Below are positions 14,899-23,112 of a stretch of 56,218 nucleotides of DNA, piece after piece. The position numbers and the translations under genes are program-made. Location of the stretch: assembly GCF_900007165.1 (NCBI RefSeq), contig NZ_CYGY02000006.1:1-56218 (forward strand), written 5' to 3'. Positions within the stretch are counted from its first letter, which is position 1. Each line of letters begins with the position of its first letter. The notes below the pieces were generated by a model. That model was given only the letters and a program-made list of their open reading frames with translations. It was not told the origin of the DNA and ran no database searches. The stretch comes from Paraburkholderia piptadeniae (lineage in GTDB: Bacteria; Pseudomonadota; Gammaproteobacteria; Burkholderiales; Burkholderiaceae).

Positions 14899-16729
14899 CG
14901 TCGACGCACAGTTCGGGGTCGCTTACGAGGCAATCCGCATTCGATACCGCCGGCGCGCCGCCTCGCGTTTTCAGCGTCGCCTCCTGCGCGGCGATATGCA
15001 GCCCTTTCGGCAAAAGCACCCACATGCGAATGCGTTCCTTGGTCCGGCTTGCCTGCGCCTGCGCGTTTTGGCCAAAGCCATAGAAGTAGTCCGCTCTCAC
15101 CGCGCCCTGGATCGCGCCGCCTGAGTCTTGCGCCATCATCAGCCGGTCGATCGCACCGGGCGTTTGCGGATCGTCCTGCGTCGACACGAACACGGGCGCG
15201 CCGAGCGGCGTCGTGCGGGGATCGACGGCGACCGAGCGACCCGCCGACAACGGCACACCCAGCGCGCCAAGCGGTCCGTCGGGCGAATCGGGGATGCGCC
15301 GGAAGAAGACATAGCTGGGGTCCGAGATCGCGAACACGCGCTTGACGGACGCGCTTGCAGTGGACGCGGTTGCCGGTCCCGTCGCTGCTGCTTTTGCTGC
15401 TCCCGTTGCGGCATGACCCGGCTTCGAAGCAGCAGCACCGATAGCCGGCGTGACAGCGCCACCGCTTTGCGGCGTCGCTGCAGCGAGCTTGAAGCCGCGC
15501 AGCAGCGGCGACACGGGTTCGTCGTCGTCCTGCGCGCGTGCCGATGTCGAGGTCACATCACCTGTTGCATCGCCCGGCGTTTGAGCATCAGCGGTGCTGG
15601 TTGCGCCCGTCGACGTCTCGTCGACGACGTCGATCTCCACATCCATTCCACGAACGGTGATCCGCTGTCCGCTGCCGCCGCCCGTACGCGCGACAGGCGG
15701 CACGAACGGACGGCCGTTCTGCTCGGCATAAGCGAAGCGGCGGACGGTGCCATCGGGCATGCGCACTTTCCCCGCGCCCTGTACCTGCATCGAGTAGAGC
15801 ATCGCCGGGTCGTCGACGTACGCGAGAATCGGCGCCTTGAGCGCGCCGCGCTCGATCTCGGCGCGCGTGTAGTACGGCACGATGCGCTCGTGATCGAGCC
15901 GCAGGCGGATCTTCTTGTCCCGTATGTCGGGCACGCTGTCGCGCAGATCGAGCGCGTAGACACCCTTGATGCCACCCGCCGCGCTATCGGTGACGGGAAC
16001 GACCGTGCGCCCTTCGATGCGAGCCGCGCTCACGGCCCCGCGTGCGCGCTCCGGCAGGCGCCGTGCGTCGAGATACAGCATGTCGTCGGGCGTGCCATAG
16101 AGCGGGTAGAGAAAGGCGCCGCCGTATTGCTGGCTGCCGTTCAAAAGCGGCTCGTAATAGCCGGTCAGCGTGCCTTCGCCGCTCTTGTCCGTATTGCGGA
16201 TCTGATACGCGTTGAAGTACGTCTCGAAGAAAATCCGGATCGCGGCGACGTTGCGCGCATCCACCGAGCGCGACGCGATGCAGGGTGCCGACCAGCCGGC
16301 GCGCGAGCCGAGCACCGCGCAACTGCGTTTGAACGCATCCCACGAATTGCCGAGATTGTCGGTGCTCCAGCCGGGCAGGTCGGCGAACCGGGTCGGCGCA
16401 TAGTAAGCGTGACGCGTGGAGAAGGCGGTGCTCGTGCTCGCGTTTGCGACTGCCGCAGACGGGTCGGGCGTCGTCGGCATCGTGCCCGAAGCGGCGGGCG
16501 CGGCCGGGGCAGCAACGCTTGCGTGCGGCGTAGCATCGGGCTTCATGGAAGGTGCGCCTTCGGCAGGCGAGAGCGACGAAACCTGCACCGACGATTGAGC
16601 CGATGACTGAGGCGATGACTGAGCCGAAGATTGCGCCGCAGCGCCGAACGTCATCGACGTGGCCGGCTGGTTGCTGGCGCAACCGGCGCACACTGCCGCC
16701 ACACCGAGCATCGCATACAGGCTGTGCAT
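14888..16729 (-). CDS. mltA: Membrane-bound lytic murein transglycosylase A
   Basis: Cleaves the glycan strands of peptidoglycan to anhydro-muropeptides; anchored to the outer membrane. 613 residues, much longer than E. coli MltA (about 365). Lipobox AAVCAGC (lipidated Cys16), then a roughly 80-residue Ser/Gln/Ala-rich linker, the MltA domain (GTLTGYYEPLLNGS, KGVYALDLRDSV, AYVDDPAMLYSMQVQGAGKV), an Ala/Thr/Gly-rich insertion at about 365-460, and the 3D domain (SVAVDPRTTPLGAPVFV; MMAQDSGGAIQG, with the family catalytic Asp). It lies 42 bases downstream of the Ser/Thr kinase on the same strand. A role in opening the cell wall for the nearby secretion systems is possible but only inferred. Confidence 0.9.
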   Translation of the reverse strand: MHSLYAMLGVAAVCAGCASNQPATSMTFGAAAQSSAQSSPQSSAQSSVQVSSLSPAEGAPSMKPDATPHASVAAPAAPAASGTMPTTPDPSAAVANASTSTAFSTRHAYYAPTRFADLPGWSTDNLGNSWDAFKRSCAVLGSRAGWSAPCIASRSVDARNVAAIRIFFETYFNAYQIRNTDKSGEGTLTGYYEPLLNGSQQYGGAFLYPLYGTPDDMLYLDARRLPERARGAVSAARIEGRTVVPVTDSAAGGIKGVYALDLRDSVPDIRDKKIRLRLDHERIVPYYTRAEIERGALKAPILAYVDDPAMLYSMQVQGAGKVRMPDGTVRRFAYAEQNGRPFVPPVARTGGGSGQRITVRGMDVEIDVVDETSTGATSTADAQTPGDATGDVTSTSARAQDDDEPVSPLLRGFKLAAATPQSGGAVTPAIGAAASKPGHAATGAAKAAATGPATASTASASVKRVFAISDPSYVFFRRIPDSPDGPLGALGVPLSAGRSVAVDPRTTPLGAPVFVSTQDDPQTPGAIDRLMMAQDSGGAIQGAVRADYFYGFGQNAQAQASRTKERIRMWVLLPKGLHIAAQEATLKTRGGAPAVSNADCLVSDPELCVDDAP

Positions 16730-16771
16730 GCCGCCTCCTTCCCGCGCGCTCGCGGACGTTCGCGTCGTCCG

Positions 16772-18823
16772 CTACGTCGACGGGCCGACTACGTCGATCG
16801 TGAAAGTTGCTGCGCCGAATGTGTCTGGACAGTCGGTGGCGCTGGCCGCGCAACGCGGCTGACCGGCGAATGGCGAGTAGCTGGCCGTGCGGCGCACGGC
16901 TGCCGCGCGCTGCGCCTGCTCGGGGAACTCGGCGAAGACGGATTCGGCGTGCAGGCCGCCTCCGGAGAAGTCTCGCTGCGTCGGCGACACCAGCACGAGG
17001 AAGCGATTCGGGCCCGCCGGCGCACCCGCCGTCATCGGCCAACTGGCGCGCGGCAGTGCGATCGCCTGGCCGGCCGCGATCGTGTTGTTCTTGTCGAGTC
17101 CGTTCGGAAACAGCATCAGATATTGCCCGGCGGGGTCGACCATGAACACGTACACGTAGCCCGCCCGATTGCTGCTGATCCTGAATTGCAGGCGATCCTT
17201 GTTGATCCGTGCAGTGCCGTTGCGTGAAGTCGCCGTGACGCGAATCGACGGATCGGAAAGCGCGGCGATCCGCTCGAGTTCGCCGCCGGGCGTATAAGGC
17301 GGGAGCGGGGCTGCCGTGGCCTGGGTCGTGTTTGGCGCTGCATTGCCGCTTGCACTCGCGGTCGCGCTCGATGTCGATGCCGACGCGGGTGAGCCGGACG
17401 ATGCTTGTGCTTGCGTCGGCACTCCGGGCGCAACATGACTGCTGCTTGCCGCATGAGCGATGTCGGTACGGCCTGCCGAACCGGCAGCACTGGCACCGGC
17501 AGAAGGCGTGGTCGATGGTGCGGGACGCATCGCGTACCAGCCGCCGAGCGCGGCGAGCCCGGCGACGGCAACTGCGCCAACGGCTATCGCCGCAGAACGG
17601 CTGCGCTTCGCATGCGGTTGCGTGTTGGCTGCTTGACGTGCCGAAGCAAGCGAACTGGCGACTCCCGAGTCCGCTCGCATGTTCCCCTCCGAACGAGCCG
17701 CAGAAGCCGCGCTTGTCTCGCGCGATTCGACAGCGCCGAACGAAGCAGCCGCAGCGACGCGCGGCACAGCCGACGCAGGCGCATCGTCGCGCGAGTCGTG
17801 CTCGCCGCCCAGTGCCAGGCCCAACCCGGTCGCGAATGTCTGCACGCTTTGCGGCCGCTCTTCGGGCCGTACCGCGAGCGCGTTGTCGATCGTCTGCACG
17901 AATGCGGGTGAATAGCGGTCCGCGGCAAGCGTCGCGAGCGGCACGTAGCTGTCGCTCATCATGCGGCCCACGGAAGGCGGTGGTGTCTTGCCCACGATCG
18001 CGAAGTAGACGACGGCGGCGAGCGCGTAGATGTCCGTCCACGGACCCTGCTTAAGCGTTGGGACTTCCGCATACTGTTCGACGGGGGCATAGCCGGGCTT
18101 CAGGATCACCGTCAGCGCCTGCGTCATGTCGCCGATCACGCGTCTTGCCGCGCCGAAGTCGAGCAGCAGCGGCCGGCCGCTGCCCTTGAGCAGCAGGATA
18201 TTGTCGGGCGCGATGTCGCGGTGGTAGCACTGCGCCGCGTGCATCACGCCTAGCGCGCTGAGAAGCGGTGTCAGCAGCGCGCGCAGCCATGCTTCGTCGG
18301 GCGGCGAACTCATCGCCCGAAGCGTGTCGCGCAACGTCTGGCCTTCGTAATACGGCATCACCATGTAAGCGGTGCCGTTCGCTTCCCAGAAGCGGTAAAC
18401 CTTGACGAGCGAATGATGATCGAACTGCGCGAGCAGACGCGCTTCGTTGACGAAGCTCTTCAGGCCCGCACGAAACGTCTCTTCGTGACGTTCCGAGCGC
18501 ACCGTGACTTCGGCATTGTTGCCGCGCGACGCGAGTGCCGCGGGCATGTACTCCTTGAGCGCGACGTTGCGGCCCAGCTGAGTATCGTAAGCGAGGTAGA
18601 CGATGCCGAAGCCGCCTTCGCCGATCAAGCCCTTGATCTCGAACTCGGCGACGCGCGTGCCGATCGCCAGTGCGTGATGCGAGTCGATGCTCGCGGCCGA
18701 TGACGTCGCAGGACGGCTGTCGGACGCGGGCGCTTGCGACACGATTACCGTCTTGTCGTCGGGACTTGTCATCGGGTCGGGATGCTCATGTGAGTCCAGC
18801 CGCGCGGCGCTGCGAACACGCAT
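16772..18823 (-). CDS. Ser/Thr protein kinase with C-terminal DUF4384 domain (PpkA-like role)
   Basis: 683 residues. Kinase domain at about 60-340: Gly loop GEGGFGIVY, VALKEYMP (Lys90), catalytic loop YHRDIAPDNIL (Asp203) and DFGAAR. A membrane helix at about 410-432 follows a basic stretch, then an Ala/Ser/Thr-rich linker and a C-terminal beta-rich region typical of DUF4384 (DRLQFRISSNRAGYVYVFMV). The topology is kinase inside, DUF4384 in the periplasm. Its T6SS job would be phosphorylating the FHA protein TagH, opposed by the PP2C at 28158; the P. aeruginosa counterpart PpkA instead ends in a von Willebrand domain. GAGG precedes the ATG at 18823; an ATG at 18772 is possible. Confidence 0.85.
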   Translation of the reverse strand: MRVRSAARLDSHEHPDPMTSPDDKTVIVSQAPASDSRPATSSAASIDSHHALAIGTRVAEFEIKGLIGEGGFGIVYLAYDTQLGRNVALKEYMPAALASRGNNAEVTVRSERHEETFRAGLKSFVNEARLLAQFDHHSLVKVYRFWEANGTAYMVMPYYEGQTLRDTLRAMSSPPDEAWLRALLTPLLSALGVMHAAQCYHRDIAPDNILLLKGSGRPLLLDFGAARRVIGDMTQALTVILKPGYAPVEQYAEVPTLKQGPWTDIYALAAVVYFAIVGKTPPPSVGRMMSDSYVPLATLAADRYSPAFVQTIDNALAVRPEERPQSVQTFATGLGLALGGEHDSRDDAPASAVPRVAAAASFGAVESRETSAASAARSEGNMRADSGVASSLASARQAANTQPHAKRSRSAAIAVGAVAVAGLAALGGWYAMRPAPSTTPSAGASAAGSAGRTDIAHAASSSHVAPGVPTQAQASSGSPASASTSSATASASGNAAPNTTQATAAPLPPYTPGGELERIAALSDPSIRVTATSRNGTARINKDRLQFRISSNRAGYVYVFMVDPAGQYLMLFPNGLDKNNTIAAGQAIALPRASWPMTAGAPAGPNRFLVLVSPTQRDFSGGGLHAESVFAEFPEQAQRAAAVRRTASYSPFAGQPRCAASATDCPDTFGAATFTIDVVGPST

Positions 18824-19126
18824 GCGCCATCCTCACGCACACGCGCGTGTACTTACAAGACGAATCACGCGATCGATTTTGAAGGCGGCGCGCGAGGCCT
18901 TTCCGTCGAGGCCGCCTGTATCGCGAGATGCCACTCCCGTTCGCGCGCCCGTCGCTTTCGAGCGCCGCTTCGTGCACGCCGGCCGCTTTCAAAATAGCGA
19001 GCCCTGATTCGTCTAGTTCTGTGTAGTTCGAGGTCTCCGCGCGGCGCTCACGTCGGTTGCCTGCGCTCTCAGTCACAACGGCTCTCCAGTCAGTCGCGTC
19101 CCAGGTCCGTCCCGTAGGAAGGCGAT
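18824..19126. other. Divergent intergenic region
   Basis: About 300 bases between the start of the kinase gene (-) and the CHAT gene (+). Translations here are Arg-rich and unconvincing, and I see no repeat or clear promoter. It should contain both divergent promoters. Confidence 0.5.
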
Positions 19127-21400
19127 GTGAACGAACTCAGAAGAATCCGTCGATCCTGGAGAGCGTGCAACGCATCGCGAACGGTGCCGGGCGCGGCTCC
19201 GCGCACAGGTTGGTCCGATGCGAAGCATCACATCGCGCGCTCTCGTTCCGTAGGGTTGAGCGGGTGCCTCGCTGCGCTTACCGTCTGCGTGACGCTCGTC
19301 GTGAGCGCTCCTGCATGCGGCGCCGACACCGCCGCATCTTCCAGTTCCGCTGCACCGGGCCTCGCGCCCGAATCATCCGGCTTTCGCCAGGCCGCCGAGC
19401 GCGAACGCGACGCCGAAACACTGCAGACGCTGACGGCCGAGGGACGCTTGCTGCTGTCGCGCGATCACGTCACGCTGCCTGCCTACGACTATTGCAGCAT
19501 GGCGGTGTCGGCGGCCGAGCGCGGCGACTTCCGCGACAGTGTCGAGGCGGCCGCCCGCGCGCTGGTGATGGCGCAGCGCGCCGACAACGCCGATCTGGCC
19601 GCGCTCTCGAAGCGCGACCTCGCCATCGCGTACAGCTACGCAGGCGATCTCGCCGACGCCGAAAAATACGCACAGGAAGCCCTCGCATCGACGCCCAAGG
19701 CGCCCGAGCAGGTGTTCGCGCCCGCGAACAAAGTGCTCGGCGATGTCGCGCTGCGTCGCGGCCATCCGCAGGATGCGCTCGCCGCGTACAACCGCGCACT
19801 GGAAACGGCGTCGCCGCGCTATCGGCCGCTGGTGCTGCTGTCGATCACGAATGCGCAGATCGCCGCGGGCGATACGGCGGACGCGCGCAAGACATTCGAT
19901 TCCGCGAGTCCTCCGCCGACGGCCGAACTCGCGCCCGCGTACCGCCGTATCGAAGGCAATCTGCTGCTGGCCGAAGGCAAGCCGGAAGATGCGCGCAACG
20001 CGTTCAACGCGCTCCTGAAGGAGAGCAGTTCGGGCGATGCGAACTACGACCGGCTGTGGGCGCACGAGGGCATCGGCCGCGCCGATCTCGTGCTCGGCGA
20101 CAAGGGCAGGGCGCGCGAGGCATATCTGCTCGCCGTCGACGATTCGGAAAAGATCCGCGCGCGTTTTCGCAGCGACGAGTTCAAGACGGGCCTCTTCGGC
20201 GACACGCAGTCGGTGTTCGAAAAGGCGATCGCGCTGACTGTCGAGGTCGGCGATTATGCGTCGGCATGGAGCCTTTCCGAGCGCAGTCGCGCACGTGCGT
20301 TGCTGGATGTCGTGCGCAACCGCGTCGATGCCGGTGTCGACGACCGTCAACTGAACGGCGACGTGCCCGGTCTCGATGTGGTGCGCAATTCGCTGAAGCC
20401 GAACGAGGCGATCGTCGAGTATCACAGCCTCGAAAAGTCGATCGTCGTCTGGGTGATTCGCAATGAAGGGCTCAAGGGTTATACGCTGTCGATTGCGCGC
20501 GCCGACATGGATGCCGCCGTCACCGACATCCGGAACGCGATCGTGCGCCGCCGGCCGGCCGCGATCACGTACGGCGACAAGCTCTATGCGCTGCTGATCG
20601 CGCCACTCGGGCTGCGCGAGAACGAACGGCTGATCATCGTTCCGCACGGCCCGCTTCACTATCTGCCGTTTCAGGCGCTGCACGGCCCCGATGGCTTTCT
20701 GATCCAGCGCCATCCGATCGCGCTCGAACCGTCGGCCAGCGTCGCGGTGCAACTCGAAGCACGCGAGCGGCAAGTCGCGAGCAATCTCGTCGCGTTCGGC
20801 AATCCGACGATCGCACCCGCGTATGCGCTGCCCGGCGCCGAGGCCGAAGTGCGCGGCATCGCGCCGCTCTTCGCGCGCAACGAAGTGTTCCTGCAAGCGA
20901 GCGCGACGCGCGTGAGCTTTCGCGACAACGCGCCCGCTGGCCGCGTTCTGCATGTGGCCACGCACGCCGAGGCGGACACGATCGACCCGCTGCATTCGCG
21001 CATCCTGCTCGCGCCCGCGACGCAGCCCGCCGACGGCCCCGACTCGCTGCTCGCTAAGGACATCTACAACCTGAAGCTCGACAACGTATCGCTGGTCACG
21101 CTGTCCGCGTGCGAGACGGGACTGGGCCGGATCGCGCGCGGCGACGAAATTCTCGGCTTCACGCGCGCGTTCTTCTATGCGGGCGCGGGCAGCCTGATCG
21201 TGTCGATGTGGCCCGTGGCCGACGAATCGAGCGCGCTGACGATGCGCACGTTCTACTCGCAACTCGCTGACGGCCACGAGGCGATCGACGCGATGCGCAC
21301 CGCGCAACTCACGGTCATGCAGAACCCGCGCTTTGCGCATCCGTTCTTCTGGGCACCGTTCGACCTGATGGGAGGTTGGCGCCTGAGCATCGCGCGCTAA
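19127..21400 (+). CDS. Exported TPR-CHAT caspase-like protease
   Basis: 757 residues from a GTG codon preceded by AGGAAGG. After a basic leader comes a hydrophobic segment (GCLAALTVCVTLVVSAPACG, about 46-65), so the protein is probably exported or lipid-anchored. Residues about 95-370 are TPR-like helix pairs (DALAAYNRALE, AREAYLLAVDDSE). The CHAT domain fills the last roughly 300 residues, with the caspase-type dyad His613 (HVATHAEAD) and Cys662 (TLSACETGLG), and the usual VSMWPVAD and FFWAPFDL motifs. The gene lies 8 bases before tpsB, so it forms one operon with the TPS pair. A role in processing the TpsA adhesin is a reasonable guess but unproven. Confidence 0.85.
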   Translation: MNELRRIRRSWRACNASRTVPGAAPRTGWSDAKHHIARSRSVGLSGCLAALTVCVTLVVSAPACGADTAASSSSAAPGLAPESSGFRQAAERERDAETLQTLTAEGRLLLSRDHVTLPAYDYCSMAVSAAERGDFRDSVEAAARALVMAQRADNADLAALSKRDLAIAYSYAGDLADAEKYAQEALASTPKAPEQVFAPANKVLGDVALRRGHPQDALAAYNRALETASPRYRPLVLLSITNAQIAAGDTADARKTFDSASPPPTAELAPAYRRIEGNLLLAEGKPEDARNAFNALLKESSSGDANYDRLWAHEGIGRADLVLGDKGRAREAYLLAVDDSEKIRARFRSDEFKTGLFGDTQSVFEKAIALTVEVGDYASAWSLSERSRARALLDVVRNRVDAGVDDRQLNGDVPGLDVVRNSLKPNEAIVEYHSLEKSIVVWVIRNEGLKGYTLSIARADMDAAVTDIRNAIVRRRPAAITYGDKLYALLIAPLGLRENERLIIVPHGPLHYLPFQALHGPDGFLIQRHPIALEPSASVAVQLEARERQVASNLVAFGNPTIAPAYALPGAEAEVRGIAPLFARNEVFLQASATRVSFRDNAPAGRVLHVATHAEADTIDPLHSRILLAPATQPADGPDSLLAKDIYNLKLDNVSLVTLSACETGLGRIARGDEILGFTRAFFYAGAGSLIVSMWPVADESSALTMRTFYSQLADGHEAIDAMRTAQLTVMQNPRFAHPFFWAPFDLMGGWRLSIAR

Positions 21401-21408
21401 GAACAATA

Positions 21409-23088
21409 ATGAAGACACCACTTCGACTGATCGCGGCGGCATTGGCCTGCGGCGGAACATTCGCGTGGGGCCAGACGCTGCCGAACGCGGGCAGCATTCT
21501 CCAGCAGACCGCGCCGCGCGAGACGCGCCCAGCGCCGCCCGGCGGCGGCGAGGCGCTGCCTGCCGTGCCGCCGCCGACGACGCCTCCCGTCGCGGCGCCC
21601 GGTCCGACGTTCACGCTCAAGGGCATCACGTTCAAGGGCAACGATACGATCCCCTCCGACGAGTTGCTTGCGCCCGTGCGCGACCAGATCGGCAGGCAGA
21701 TCGGCTTCGCTGATCTCGAAGCGATCGCGGCCAAGGTCACGCAGGTATATCGGGCGCGCGGCTACCTGCTGGCTCAGGTGGTGATTCCGCAGCAGGACGT
21801 GAGCGCGGGGACGGTCGAGTTCACCGTGCTCGAAGGGCGCGTGGGCCATGTGCGGCTCGATATCGCGGCGGGCACGCCGATCCGCGAAAGCCTGATACGC
21901 GAGCGCGTCGCGCAGATCCCCGTCGGCCAGCCGTTGCAGCAGCACGATATCGAACGCACGATGCTGCTGCTGTCCGACTTGCCGGGCATCCAGGTGACGT
22001 CGGCGATCGAGACGGGCGAGGAGCCGGGCACGGTCGATCTGAGCATCAGCGTCGCGCCCGCCAAACGCTGGACCTTTGCTGTCGACGTCGACAACTACGG
22101 CGCGCCGGAAAGCGGCACGTGGCGCCTGGGCGCGCTGGCGCGGCTCAACTCGCCCTTCATGATCGGCGACAACCTGGACTTGCGGCTGCTCGGCAGCGAA
22201 CGGCTCGACACCGTCTATGGCCGCATCGGCTACGAGGCGCCTGTCAATGCGTATGGCACGCGCGTCGGCGTCGCCGTGTCGCGGCTCAACTACGCGCTCG
22301 GCAAGGAGTTCGCGTCGCTCGACGCGCAGGGCGAGGCGACCGTCGTCGACCTGACGCTCACGCATCCGCTCGTGCGCACGCGCAGCCAGAACCTGCTCGC
22401 GCGCGTCAATCTCGAGTATCGCGATCTGATCGACAACGTGGGCGTCGTCGATTCGCACAATCCGCGTTCGCTGATCGAAGGCAGTGTCGGCCTGAGCTAC
22501 GAAAGCCGCGATACGTTTTTTGGCGGAGGCTTCAACAGCGCTGACGTGGAACTGCTGATCGGCAGCGTTCACTTCAGGAACGCGCAGGCCGAGGAAATCG
22601 ATGCGTCGCCGTTTGGCCGCAACACGCAAGGCAACGAAATGCGCGCCACGTTCTTTGCGAACCGGCTGAATGCGGTGACGGAGCGCGTCAGCATGTTCGC
22701 CGGGATTTCCGGCCAGTGGGCAGCCACGACGCTCGACAACTCGTCGCGCTTTCTGCTCGGCGGGCCGCACGCGGTGCGCGCCTATTCGCCTTCCGAGGCG
22801 CTCGTCGACGAAGGATTCGTCGCGACCGTCGAAGGGCGTTACTCGATCACGTCGAAAGCGACGGTGTTCGGCTTCTTCGATTTCGGCACCGGCTGGTACA
22901 ACGCGAACACGCGGCCGAACCAGGGGGCGAACGTGATCACGAGAAGCGGCGTCGGCCTTGGTGCATTCTGGTCGGCGCCGGGCGGCATCGCGGTGCAGGG
23001 CACGATCGCGTGGCGCACGACGGGCTCCGATACGACGGGCAACGACAAGGTGCCGCGCTTTTATGTGCAGTTGACGAAGACGTTCTAG
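21409..23088 (+). CDS. TpsB-type outer-membrane transporter (ShlB/FhaC family)
   Basis: 559 residues. Signal peptide MKTPLRLIAAALACGGTFAWG, then a Pro-rich linker, POTRA-like domains (FTLKGITFKGNDTIPSDEL, about 77-155; a second at about 156-230) and a C-terminal beta-barrel ending in VQLTKTF with a terminal Phe, as outer-membrane proteins do. The conserved loop-6 motif VRGY appears as AVRAY (Gly to Ala). It exports TpsA in two-partner secretion. The start is the ATG 8 bases after the CHAT gene; an in-frame ATG at 21376 overlaps that gene and is less likely. tpsA begins 24 bases after the stop. Confidence 0.9.
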   Translation: MKTPLRLIAAALACGGTFAWGQTLPNAGSILQQTAPRETRPAPPGGGEALPAVPPPTTPPVAAPGPTFTLKGITFKGNDTIPSDELLAPVRDQIGRQIGFADLEAIAAKVTQVYRARGYLLAQVVIPQQDVSAGTVEFTVLEGRVGHVRLDIAAGTPIRESLIRERVAQIPVGQPLQQHDIERTMLLLSDLPGIQVTSAIETGEEPGTVDLSISVAPAKRWTFAVDVDNYGAPESGTWRLGALARLNSPFMIGDNLDLRLLGSERLDTVYGRIGYEAPVNAYGTRVGVAVSRLNYALGKEFASLDAQGEATVVDLTLTHPLVRTRSQNLLARVNLEYRDLIDNVGVVDSHNPRSLIEGSVGLSYESRDTFFGGGFNSADVELLIGSVHFRNAQAEEIDASPFGRNTQGNEMRATFFANRLNAVTERVSMFAGISGQWAATTLDNSSRFLLGGPHAVRAYSPSEALVDEGFVATVEGRYSITSKATVFGFFDFGTGWYNANTRPNQGANVITRSGVGLGAFWSAPGGIAVQGTIAWRTTGSDTTGNDKVPRFYVQLTKTF

Positions 23089-23112
23089 TGGACCATCGGC
23101 CTGAGGTGTGCG

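Noticed and set aside
15984..18041. 685-codon minus-strand frame across mltA and the kinase
   Set aside because: The kinase motifs (HRD, DFG, Gly loop) and MltA motifs are in other frames; this one is Arg/Cys-rich and featureless.
19373..21460. 695-codon minus-strand frame opposite the CHAT gene
   Set aside because: Shadow of the CHAT gene; Arg/Val/Asp-rich with no motif.
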